From an uncultured Bacilli bacterium (lineage in GTDB: Bacteria > Bacillota_I > Bacilli_A > RF39 > UBA660): a DNA stretch of 64,000 nt. The notes below the pieces were generated by a model. That model was not told where the DNA came from, did no database searches, and saw only the letters and a list, made by a program, of their open reading frames with translations. Below are positions 51,412 through 59,396 of this stretch, piece by piece. Both the position numbers and the translations under genes were made by a program. The stretch spans positions 46,832-110,831 of the forward strand of contig CASPWD010000008.1 of assembly GCA_949425635.1 (NCBI GenBank), in the 5' to 3' direction. The first letter of the stretch is position 1; each line of letters begins with the position of its first letter.

Positions 51412-52153
51412 TTATGTCTTCATAGCTAAAGCCTTTACTTAGTAGTTTAGCTATTAGTTTTTGTTCTAATTCATAACCACTATATTTTCTAGATAATTTA
51501 TTATAATTTTTTTGATATTCTTTATTTATAATATCTGTGTTATCCTTAAACTCGTTATTTTTTATGGCTTCTTCAATCATCCATTTATAATAGCCTTTGT
51601 TTCCTAAATCATATACTAATTTTTCTTTTAACTTATTATTGCCATATGACTTATTAGTACTAATAGTTTTTGCAACTATTTTATTTAATTTTTCTAACCA
51701 TATACTATCTTCTATCTTAGAAAGATGATTATTTATCTCTTCTTCGTTTAAACCTAGTTTTATAAGGTCTTTTTTTATCTTATTTGGGCCGCTTGTAGAT
51801 AGATTTATTTGGTCTATAAGGTAAGCTTTAAGATATGTTTCTTCGTTTAAATATCCTTCTTTTTTTAGCCTTTCAATAGTATTGTTAATTACACTTTTTT
51901 TGTATTCTTTATTTAGATAAGTAAAGAGTTCTTTTTCTGTTCTTAATTTCCTATTTAAATATTTTAGTGCTTTATAATATGATTCTAAGGAATCGTTGTA
52001 TTCTGTTATTTCTTCAAAAAGAGTTTCCGATATTTCTTTTTTGCGTAGTAGTTCATATTTTACAATAACATCATCATATAACTTTATGTTTAAATCATCT
52101 ATTTTTACACTATAACGATTATCTTTTAATTTTGTATACTTTTCTATTTTCAA
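51389..52153 (-). CDS. recX: Regulatory protein RecX
   Basis: Modulator of RecA filament activity. The 254-residue protein is built of three-helix repeats: ALKYLNRKLRTEKELFTYLN, LKKEGYLNEETYLKAYLIDQ, GPNKIKKDLIKLGLNEEEIN and KLLSKGFSYEDIKKVLSEN. The N-terminal extension (about 55 residues of beta strands) is typical of Firmicute RecX. It is 25 bp downstream of the DHH gene and probably cotranscribed. No recA in the window. Confidence 0.9.
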   Translation of the reverse strand: MKIEKYTKLKDNRYSVKIDDLNIKLYDDVIVKYELLRKKEISETLFEEITEYNDSLESYYKALKYLNRKLRTEKELFTYLNKEYKKSVINNTIERLKKEGYLNEETYLKAYLIDQINLSTSGPNKIKKDLIKLGLNEEEINNHLSKIEDSIWLEKLNKIVAKTISTNKSYGNNKLKEKLVYDLGNKGYYKWMIEEAIKNNEFKDNTDIINKEYQKNYNKLSRKYSGYELEQKLIAKLLSKGFSYEDIKKVLSEN

Positions 52154-52178
52154 CTTATCACCTGATTTATTTAAAAAC

Positions 52179-53156
52179 TTACACTAAATTGTGTAAGCTT
52201 TCTTTATATTCTAAACATACTTGATCTAAATCTTTAATTAAGCCATCAATATCTTCTTTGTTTCTAGTTCTTACACCAGAGGCAAATTTATGACCTCCTC
52301 CGCCATAGTTTGCAGCTGTTTCATTGATAATTGGGCCCTTACTTCTAATATTAACTTTATATATTTCATTCTTTTCATCAAAAGTGACAAAAGTCCAGAC
52401 ATAAACATTTTTAATATTACTAAAATCATTAATCATATTAGATGGAGTTGATGGATCAACACCATATTGTTTTAGTATTTCTGGAGTTATGTTTATATAT
52501 GCAAAACCATTTTCAGTAATTGTTAGATTTTCTGATAAATAGCCATGAAATTTAATTTCTTCATAAGGTCTTTCATAAAGATAATTATAAAGTTCGGTAA
52601 AGTTAATTTTGCTTTTATCAATAAGGTCAGCTACAAGATGAAATGTTTTACTAGTAGTGTAGCTTATTAAGAAACGATCACTATCTGAAACAACACCTAA
52701 ATATAGATTTTCAGCTATTTTACGATCTAATTTCATGCCAGTATTTAATATTAATTCAATAATAAGTTGGCATGTACTTGATGATGTTTCATCAACTAAG
52801 TCACAATCACCAAATACTTCTTCTGAAGGATGATGATCTATTTTAAATATTTCGGTAAATGCTGTTCTGTCTACACCATCAATTCTAGAAGTATTAGGAA
52901 CATCTAATGCAATAAGAAGTGCATCTTTTTTAAATTGTGTTTCATCAATTCTATCTAAAGTTCCATAATACTTAAATTTTGATACTGATGTTCCTACAGC
53001 ATATACTTCTTTTTTAGGAAATGTTAGTTTTATTGAATCACGTAATGCTATTTGGCTAGCTATTGCATCAGGATCAGGACTAGTATGACGAGCAATAACG
53101 ATTATGTCGTATTGTTTTATTTTCTTTAGTATCTTTTTTAGTTCTAGTTGTTTGAT
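52179..53156 (-). CDS. nrnA: NrnA-like DHH/DHHA1 phosphoesterase with apparent AUC start
   Basis: A 325-residue enzyme of the oligoribonuclease/pAp phosphatase class. It has ARHTSPDPDAIASQIALRDS (DHH motif I), IALDVPNTSRI (motif II), IDHHPSEEVFGD (DHH motif III) and the C-terminal GGGGHKFASG of DHHA1. The full family length is in one open frame with no ATG, GTG or TTG before residue Met of MKLDRKIAEN, which lies after the DHH motifs (52736). An in-frame TGA lies two codons before the ATC at 53154..53156. GGTGA sits 6 nt upstream of that ATC and gives the expected N-terminus (KQLELKKILKKIKQYD). I take ATC as the likely start. Confidence 0.82.
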   Translation of the reverse strand: MKQLELKKILKKIKQYDIIVIARHTSPDPDAIASQIALRDSIKLTFPKKEVYAVGTSVSKFKYYGTLDRIDETQFKKDALLIALDVPNTSRIDGVDRTAFTEIFKIDHHPSEEVFGDCDLVDETSSSTCQLIIELILNTGMKLDRKIAENLYLGVVSDSDRFLISYTTSKTFHLVADLIDKSKINFTELYNYLYERPYEEIKFHGYLSENLTITENGFAYINITPEILKQYGVDPSTPSNMINDFSNIKNVYVWTFVTFDEKNEIYKVNIRSKGPIINETAANYGGGGHKFASGVRTRNKEDIDGLIKDLDQVCLEYKESLHNLV

Positions 53157-53185
53157 AAGCCCTCACCCTTTCTATTTTCTGATTT

Positions 53186-54382
53186 TTATTTTACAAATTC
53201 GTATGTATCTAGAATAATCATTAATTCTTCATTTGTTGGTACAACATATACTGGAACTGAAGAGTCATCAGTACTTATTACACCTTCTTGTTTTTCACAA
53301 TAAGAAGCATATTTCATGTTTTCTTCAGCATCTATTTTGATACCTAAGCAAGCTAATTTATTTACGATTGCTTCTCTGAATTCACGAGCGTTTTCACCTA
53401 AACCTGCTGTAAATGTTATTGCATCAACTTTACCTTCAAGTTTTACATAGTATTCAGCAATATATTTAACGATTCTATCAATATAAAGGTCGTTAGCTAG
53501 GATACTTAAATGATCTCCTTCTTCCATTCCACCTTCAATATCTCTGTGATCAGCAAATCTTTTACTTACACCAAGTAATCCACTCTTTTTATTTAAAATA
53601 TTAGTAATTTCTGATACATCCATGCCTGATTCTTTAGCAACATATTCGATAATTGATGGATCAATAGCACCACTACGAGTTCCCATCATCAAACCATCTA
53701 ACGGAGTAAGACCCATTGTTGTATCGTATGATTTACCATCTTTAATACAGCAAATACTGCTTCCACTACCGATATGGCAGTTGATAATATTAACATCTTC
53801 TTTGCCTAGAAGTTCTTGCATTCTTTTAGTTATGTATTTATGACTTGTACCATGGAAACCATATTTTCTTACACCATAGTTTTCATACCATTCATATGGA
53901 ACTGGGTAGATATAGTTTACTTCAGGCATTGATTGATGGAATGCAGTATCATATACTGCTACCATTGGAACTCCTGGTAAAGCCGATTTCATAGCTTCAA
54001 TACCAGCTAAGTTGCCTGGATGATGTAAAGGTCCTAATTTTGTAAGGCTCTTAATACTTTCAATAACTTCATCATCAATTATAACTGAGTCAGCATATTT
54101 TTCTCCGCCATGTAGTACTCTGTGTCCTACAGCTTTGATTTCATCCATACTTTCAACAGCTTTGTGACGTAATAATTCATCAATTAAAACTTGAGCAGCT
54201 TCTGTATGATCTTTAATAAATTTTTCTCCTCTAATTTTTTCTCCATTGATTTTAGTATTCCAGAAACTATCTTCTGAACCTATTTTTTCAATGTACCCAC
54301 TTATTATTACTTTTCTTTCTGGCATTTCAAATAATTGAAATTTCATAGATGAACTACCAGCGTTTACACATAATATTTTCAT
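53186..54382 (-). CDS. ackA: Acetate kinase (copy 1)
   Basis: Makes ATP and acetate from acetyl phosphate and ADP in mixed-acid fermentation. The 398-residue protein is full length. It begins MKILCVNAGSSSMKFQLFEM and has GHRVLHGGEKY, YDTAFHQSMPE and YGFHGTSHKYI. INCHIGSGSSICCI, TPLDGLMMGTRSGAIDPSII and TFTAGLGENAREFREAIV follow. All acetate kinase signatures are intact. It lies about 200 bp downstream of a close tandem paralogue. A terminator separates the two and a -10 (TATAAT, 54403..54408) precedes this copy. Confidence 0.96.
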   Translation of the reverse strand: MKILCVNAGSSSMKFQLFEMPERKVIISGYIEKIGSEDSFWNTKINGEKIRGEKFIKDHTEAAQVLIDELLRHKAVESMDEIKAVGHRVLHGGEKYADSVIIDDEVIESIKSLTKLGPLHHPGNLAGIEAMKSALPGVPMVAVYDTAFHQSMPEVNYIYPVPYEWYENYGVRKYGFHGTSHKYITKRMQELLGKEDVNIINCHIGSGSSICCIKDGKSYDTTMGLTPLDGLMMGTRSGAIDPSIIEYVAKESGMDVSEITNILNKKSGLLGVSKRFADHRDIEGGMEEGDHLSILANDLYIDRIVKYIAEYYVKLEGKVDAITFTAGLGENAREFREAIVNKLACLGIKIDAEENMKYASYCEKQEGVISTDDSSVPVYVVPTNEELMIILDTYEFVK

Positions 54383-54409
54383 TAATTTAACACCTCAAAT
54401 GTATTATAC

Positions 54410-54437
54410 AAAAAAATGATAGTTTTTGCTATCATTT
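54410..54437 (-). terminator. Terminator between the two acetate kinase genes
   Basis: Minus strand AAATGATAG-CAAAAA-CTATCATTT followed by T residues. It lies 148 bp past the upstream copy's stop and immediately upstream of the -10 of the downstream copy, so the stem overlaps the expected -35. The rest of 54438..54584 shows AT-rich sequence and no gene. Confidence 0.8.
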
Positions 54438-54584
54438 TATCATATTTCTCTTATTTTTACAGAGGTTTATTAACAGATAAATCATTTTGTATTTTAGAAA
54501 AAAAGACCAAAAAAAAATAAGTTAAAAGTTTTCAAGCTAGATTGTTTATAAATTTATATTCAAAACTAGATTGAACTTAGCTAA

Positions 54585-55859
54585 TTACTTTCTTATTTTA
54601 GCTAAAACTTTTGTGTCTTTTCTAGATTCATTACTTTTATTATCATCATTTATATTATATAAATCTTTGACTAATTCGTATGTATCTAGAGCAATCATTA
54701 ATTCTTCATTGGTTGGAATTACATATACTGGAATACTTGAATCATCACTACTTATTATACCTTCTTGTGTTGGACAATAAGAAGCACAACTCATATTTCT
54801 TTCAAAATCGATTTTTATACCTAAGCAAGCAAGTTTTTTTATAATTTTTTCTCTGAATTCACGAGCATTTTCACCTAAGCCAGCTGTAAATGTTATTGCA
54901 TCTACTTGACCTTCTAATTTAACATAATATTCAGCAATATATTTAACAATACGATCTACATATAAATCATCTGCTAAAATACATAATGGATCATTTTCTT
55001 CCATGCCAACTTCTATGTCTCTATGGTCAGAGTATTTTTTACTAACACCAAGCAATCCGCTTTTTTTGTTTAGTATGTTGATGATTTCTGTTACATTCAT
55101 ACCTGATTCTTTAGCAACATATTCAATAATAGATGGGTCAATAGAACCACTACGAGTTCCCATCATTAAGCCATCTAATGGAGTAAGACCCATTGTTGTA
55201 TCATATGATTTACCATCTTTAATACAACAGATACTACTTCCACTACCAATATGGCAATTTACAAGATTAATATCTTCTTTATCTAGAAGCTCTTGCATTC
55301 TTACTGTAATATATTTGTGACTTGTGCCATGGAAACCATATTTTCTTACACCATAGTTTTCATACCATTCGAATGGAACTGGATAGATATAGTTTACTTC
55401 AGGCATTGATTGATGGAATGCTGTATCATATACTGCTACCATTGGAACTCCTGGTAAAGAGGCACACATAGCTTCAATACCAGCTAAGTTACCTGGATGA
55501 TGTAAAGGACCTAGTTTAGTTAAATCCTTAATATTTTGAATAACTTCATCATCAATTATAACTGACTTCGAATATTTTTCTCCACCATGTAGTACTCTGT
55601 GTCCTACGGCTTTGATTTCATCCATAGAACTTATTGCTCCGTGAATTAATAGTTCTTCTATTAAAACTTGTGTTGCCTCTTTGTGGTCTTTTAAATACCT
55701 TGCTCCTTGTATTTTTTTACCATCGATTTTAGTATTCCAGAAGCTGTCTTCCGATCCAATTTTTTCAATGCATCCGCTGATTATTGTTTCTCTTTCTGGC
55801 ATTTCAAATAATTGAAACTTCAGAGATGAGCTACCAGCGTTTACACACAAAATTTTCAT
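54585..55859 (-). CDS. ackA: Acetate kinase (copy 2) with C-terminal extension
   Basis: A 424-residue paralogue of the neighbouring acetate kinase. The large majority of residues are identical, and all signatures are conserved (CVNAGSSSLKFQLFEMPE, NCHIGSGSSICC, TFTAGLGENAREFREKII). It differs by an extra 26-residue tail rich in Asn, Asp, Lys and Ser, ending RKDTKVLAKIRK. SD is CGGAGGTGTTAG. Whether the two copies differ in kinetics or expression cannot be told from sequence. No phosphotransacetylase gene is in the window. Confidence 0.95.
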   Translation of the reverse strand: MKILCVNAGSSSLKFQLFEMPERETIISGCIEKIGSEDSFWNTKIDGKKIQGARYLKDHKEATQVLIEELLIHGAISSMDEIKAVGHRVLHGGEKYSKSVIIDDEVIQNIKDLTKLGPLHHPGNLAGIEAMCASLPGVPMVAVYDTAFHQSMPEVNYIYPVPFEWYENYGVRKYGFHGTSHKYITVRMQELLDKEDINLVNCHIGSGSSICCIKDGKSYDTTMGLTPLDGLMMGTRSGSIDPSIIEYVAKESGMNVTEIINILNKKSGLLGVSKKYSDHRDIEVGMEENDPLCILADDLYVDRIVKYIAEYYVKLEGQVDAITFTAGLGENAREFREKIIKKLACLGIKIDFERNMSCASYCPTQEGIISSDDSSIPVYVIPTNEELMIALDTYELVKDLYNINDDNKSNESRKDTKVLAKIRK

Positions 55860-55892
55860 CTTCTAACACCTCCGAGTAATTATTTTACAATA

Positions 55893-55916
55893 AAAAAGTA
55901 GCTTTGGCTACTTTTT
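55893..55916 (-). terminator. Terminator of the 59-residue protein gene
   Basis: Minus strand AAAAAGTAGC-CAAA-GCTACTTTTT then T/A-rich sequence, directly after the stop codon. Confidence 0.8.
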
Positions 55917-56096
55917 CTATCTGCTTTCAGAATTTTTATGTCTTTTTATATTCATATCATAATCAACTATTCGTTTTTTATTAGAATCCATATTATAACC
56001 GAACTCATTTAATAGTTCATATCTCTTCTTATCTAATGGACTCATTTTTTCTAAATCACAACTTTTATAGTGATAGTCACAACTTCTTCTACGCAT
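55917..56096 (-). CDS. 59-residue basic protein
   Basis: ATG at 56094..56096 with GGGTGAAG upstream. The protein begins MRRRSCDYHYKSCDLEKMS, then has PLDKKRYELLNEFGYNMD and a basic tail ending NSESR. Two Cys (positions 6 and 13) and an Arg/Lys-rich composition are notable. It sits between ackA copy 2 and the HEMSH protein gene and has its own terminator. Family unknown. Confidence 0.6.
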   Translation of the reverse strand: MRRRSCDYHYKSCDLEKMSPLDKKRYELLNEFGYNMDSNKKRIVDYDMNIKRHKNSESR

Positions 56097-56136
56097 TATT
56101 CTTCACCCATTAATATTATGGATAAAATAGCTTTTA

Positions 56137-57099
56137 TTATACTAAAATAAGTATTTTTTTGTCAGGCACAAAGTTCGTTGCTCTATTAAAGATGTCAGCT
56201 TGTTTTTTTATAATTTCACTATAATATATAATACTAGAAAAATCTTTTCCATCCATTGCTAAATATTCGGCAGCTGACTTTAGGACTTTATATCTTAAAC
56301 GTGAATCATATAATTCATACTCTTTTTTAAATCCTTCTTCATCATTTTCATAGAAATATTTCTTTACTAGATTATAAAATTCATCATTATCTAATAAATC
56401 CTTAAAAATAGCATTTAAAGTTTCATAAGATCTAGACATTACATTTTTTCCTTTATATTCTTTAATTTCTTTTAGAAATTCCTGTAATAAAGGAGACTTT
56501 ACTGCATTTTCATCTAGTCTTAATAGGGCATTTAAAATTCTTGTTTCTAATGATGAAGTAACTAGTTCTATAAAACCGGCATCATCATCTATAAAAGCAT
56601 TTGTTTCTTTATTAACAATAATATGTGAAAAACCTTGATTAATATGCACATATTCACTATCTTGAGACTCAACTGTTGCGTTAACGCCCTCTAACCCATG
56701 TGACATTTCATGAGCAATGCTTAAAACATTGTCTATTGTCTTATCTCTCATATAGATAATATTAGGTATACCACCTAAAAAATTGTGGTCTTTATCATAT
56801 TTGTAATCCCAAATAGTAATTGGATTATATCTTAAAATATGTTTTTTCTCTTCTAATCTTGGAGAAATCTCTATAGCTTTTTTTTGATAATCTTCTTCAC
56901 TAATGCATTCATATATGTTAATAGAATCTAATAAAATATTTAATTTACTAAATATTTCTGGGCCTAATACTAGGTAATATCCTAGTAAGGTAAATGATAG
57001 CTTTTTCGCTACCTCATAAGTGCAATTTTTTCTTCTAACATAGTCATTAACAATTGCTATTATTTCTTCATATACTTGGTTTATTATATCATAATCCAT
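56137..57099 (-). CDS. Putative zinc metallopeptidase (HEMSH motif)
   Basis: A 320-residue protein with no signal peptide, mostly helical. VLSIAHEMSHGLEG (about residues 130-143) carries the H-E-x-x-H zinc signature of gluzincin-type peptidases. A downstream DDDAGFIELVTSSLETR could provide the third ligand Glu. FNRATNFVPDKKI lies at the C-terminus. It is not assignable to a named family. The protein is probably cytoplasmic. It is between thiI and the 59-residue gene; SD is AGAGGGGG. Confidence 0.7.
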   Translation of the reverse strand: MDYDIINQVYEEIIAIVNDYVRRKNCTYEVAKKLSFTLLGYYLVLGPEIFSKLNILLDSINIYECISEEDYQKKAIEISPRLEEKKHILRYNPITIWDYKYDKDHNFLGGIPNIIYMRDKTIDNVLSIAHEMSHGLEGVNATVESQDSEYVHINQGFSHIIVNKETNAFIDDDAGFIELVTSSLETRILNALLRLDENAVKSPLLQEFLKEIKEYKGKNVMSRSYETLNAIFKDLLDNDEFYNLVKKYFYENDEEGFKKEYELYDSRLRYKVLKSAAEYLAMDGKDFSSIIYYSEIIKKQADIFNRATNFVPDKKILILV

Positions 57100-57135
57100 T
57101 GTATTTTCCCCCTCTTTAGTTCTTTATAATAGCAC

Positions 57136-57172
57136 AAAAAGAAAAGAGTTTAAAGTAAATCTTCAAACTCTT
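57136..57172 (-). terminator. Terminator of thiI
   Basis: Minus strand AAGAGTTT, loop, AAACTCTT, then TTCTTTTT. The hairpin overlaps the last codons of thiI. Confidence 0.7.
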
Positions 57173-58343
57173 CATTAGAATCATTAACACTTATTTTTAT
57201 TACTTCATGATTTTTTATTGCTTCATAAATCATTGTTTCATAATCAAAAGCTTTTTCGTATTCTCTGGCTTCTTCAAAAGTTGGATTAATTACAGGATGT
57301 TCTGGAACAAATATAGTACAGCAATCTTCATATGGTAAAATGCTTGTTTCATAAGTGTTTATTTTCTTGGCTATATCTATAATTTCTAGTTTATCAAAAC
57401 ATGCTACTGGTCTAATTACTGGAATACGTACAGTTTCATTTATTACATTCATACTAGCTAATGTTTGACTTGCTACTTGGCCAATACTTTCACCATTTAC
57501 AACTATCTTACAATTATTCATACGTGATATACGTTCAGCTATACGATACATCATTCGTCTCATTATAGTTATTAAGTATTCATGAGGACAATTTTGATAA
57601 ATAGCTGTTTGAATATCAGTAAATTTAATAACATGTAATTTTATATCATTATTATATAAAGCAAGTTTACGTGCAAGTTCAATAACCTTATTTTTGGCTT
57701 CAAGACTTGTATGAGGAGGACTTTCATAATAGATACATTCTAGTTTAACTCCTCTTTTGATAGCAAGATATCCAGCTACTGGTGAATCTATCCCACCGCT
57801 TAGCATAAGAAGTCCCTTACCAGCAACACCTACTGGATAACCACCAATGCCTCTTTCACTATTAAAATAAATGTATACAGCATCCATTCTTATTTCAACA
57901 TTAACAGATAACTCTGGATTATGTACATCAACATTAATTTTTTCAATATTCTTTAAAATAGTTCCACCTATTTTACGACTGAAGTCCATACTATTTATAG
58001 GAAATTTTTTATCACTTCTTTTTGTAATAACTTTAAATGTCTTAAATTCCTTATCTTTTATTAATTTTAAAACAGAATTAGCAATTTCATCAGGATCTTT
58101 TGTAGTTAATTTATATGCAATATCAAATTCATGAATACCAAAGATATTTTTTAATAAAGCTGTTACTTCATCGAAATTATTGCGATTTAAAGTAATAAAC
58201 ATTCTTCCTTTGTCAAATTTTATATTAACATCCATATCTTTTAAAGCAAATGATACATTGTCTTTTAATTGTTTTAAAAATAAGTTAATATTGGCTTTTT
58301 TTGTTGATAATTCACCATATTTTATCATTATTAGTTTTTCCAT
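57150..58343 (-). CDS. thiI: tRNA 4-thiouridine synthase ThiI
   Basis: ATP-dependent enzyme that thiolates U8 of tRNA and can feed thiamine thiazole synthesis. The 397-residue protein has an N-terminal ferredoxin-like and THUMP region (IMIKYGELSTKKANINLFLK; NPELSVNVEIRMDAVYIYFN). The PP-loop ATPase has LLMLSGGIDSPVAGYLAIKR and later CKIVVNGESIGQVASQTLAS. It has no C-terminal rhodanese domain, as in Bacilli. SD is TTGGGGTG. Confidence 0.93.
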   Translation of the reverse strand: MEKLIMIKYGELSTKKANINLFLKQLKDNVSFALKDMDVNIKFDKGRMFITLNRNNFDEVTALLKNIFGIHEFDIAYKLTTKDPDEIANSVLKLIKDKEFKTFKVITKRSDKKFPINSMDFSRKIGGTILKNIEKINVDVHNPELSVNVEIRMDAVYIYFNSERGIGGYPVGVAGKGLLMLSGGIDSPVAGYLAIKRGVKLECIYYESPPHTSLEAKNKVIELARKLALYNNDIKLHVIKFTDIQTAIYQNCPHEYLITIMRRMMYRIAERISRMNNCKIVVNGESIGQVASQTLASMNVINETVRIPVIRPVACFDKLEIIDIAKKINTYETSILPYEDCCTIFVPEHPVINPTFEEAREYEKAFDYETMIYEAIKNHEVIKISVNDSNEEFEDLL

Positions 58344-58414
58344 TTTTTCACCCCAAATAACAGAATAATTTTATCAGATAGAAAGAAAGAAGTCTATTAA
58401 TTTTTAATTTATTT

Positions 58415-59374
58415 TTAATATCTTCTTTTAGATAAAATTTTAGTGTCTTTTCTGAATTCTCTTTTCGCTTTTTCAACGTCTATTTTATCTTGTAGATTTA
58501 AGTGATATATGGCATTTTCGAAGTCTGTAGCTAAACTCTCTCCGCGAATTCCCATTTCTCGTGGTTGGTCAAAGAAAATATCATTCTTACCTAGTTTTAA
58601 TGTTTCTCTTGTGAATTCTTCACTACAAGTGGAACCATAACCATTACTCCATGATTTACGAACACACATAGTTTCTAATATTCTAAATAGAATTCTTCTT
58701 AGGAATTCAACATGACATAATGTTTTATATAAAGCACTCATATTCAGTCTTCCACCATGTTGTTTTATTTGAACAACAATATACACTAATTCGCCATCTT
58801 TTTCACATAGTTCAAAAGTATTTAAATTAACACTATATCCAGCCTGTTCTAAGGCTTTTATAATATTAGTTATTATTATTGCACGATGTAATACTTGTGT
58901 CTTCGTTGTTCCCCAATAGTAAGATAAAGATACATGTAGGGAAACAAATTTTGGTTTAGTAATCTTCTCTTCTGTTTCATAACATAAAGGACTACCTGCA
59001 CAATAAGCCGGTATATTAAGGTGACCTCCAGCTACAGTTCTAACCAATTTATATTTGTGTACTTTTCCTTTAGTCGCTCTTTTTAAGTCACTTTGTAGTT
59101 TTAAAAATTCTTCGTATCCAGGATCGATATCTCCAACTAAGTCTTCTACAGCTTCTGGGTAAGGCTTTCCTGCAAAATCAGAATCATTTGTAACACTAGC
59201 TAAACGATCAAAAATATCATCGTTTGTTTTTGGATTACTTTTTAAATATTCATATAGTGTAAAAAGGTTGTTAAAACGGGCACGATATAATTTATATGTA
59301 CAACCATCTACTCTGATGCTTTCTGGTTCAAATAAGTTATTTGGAAAATTTTTGTAGTTATCTTGAACTGACAT
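58415..59374 (-). CDS. Possible vWA-like partner of the MoxR-like ATPase
   Basis: A 319-residue protein encoded 22 bp after the AAA+ gene. It has GHLNIPAYCAGSPLCYE (about 133-149), then KFVSLHVSLSYYWGTTKTQV and IIKALEQAGYSVNLNTFELC. The latter resembles the first strand and helix of a vWA or Rossmann-like domain, but the acidic D-x-S-x-S metal motif is absent (H-V-S-L-S). The overall layout recalls phage-type DUF7192 proteins, though I cannot confirm that. The C-terminus RKDTKILSKRRY resembles the tail of acetate kinase copy 2. SD is AAGGTGATG. Confidence 0.55.
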   Translation of the reverse strand: MSVQDNYKNFPNNLFEPESIRVDGCTYKLYRARFNNLFTLYEYLKSNPKTNDDIFDRLASVTNDSDFAGKPYPEAVEDLVGDIDPGYEEFLKLQSDLKRATKGKVHKYKLVRTVAGGHLNIPAYCAGSPLCYETEEKITKPKFVSLHVSLSYYWGTTKTQVLHRAIIITNIIKALEQAGYSVNLNTFELCEKDGELVYIVVQIKQHGGRLNMSALYKTLCHVEFLRRILFRILETMCVRKSWSNGYGSTCSEEFTRETLKLGKNDIFFDQPREMGIRGESLATDFENAIYHLNLQDKIDVEKAKREFRKDTKILSKRRY

Positions 59375-59396
59375 CTCATCACCTTTTTTCTATTTA

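Noticed and set aside
54438..54584. Possible extra gene between the two acetate kinases
   Set aside because: AT-rich sequence with stops in all frames beyond the terminator; no SD-preceded start.
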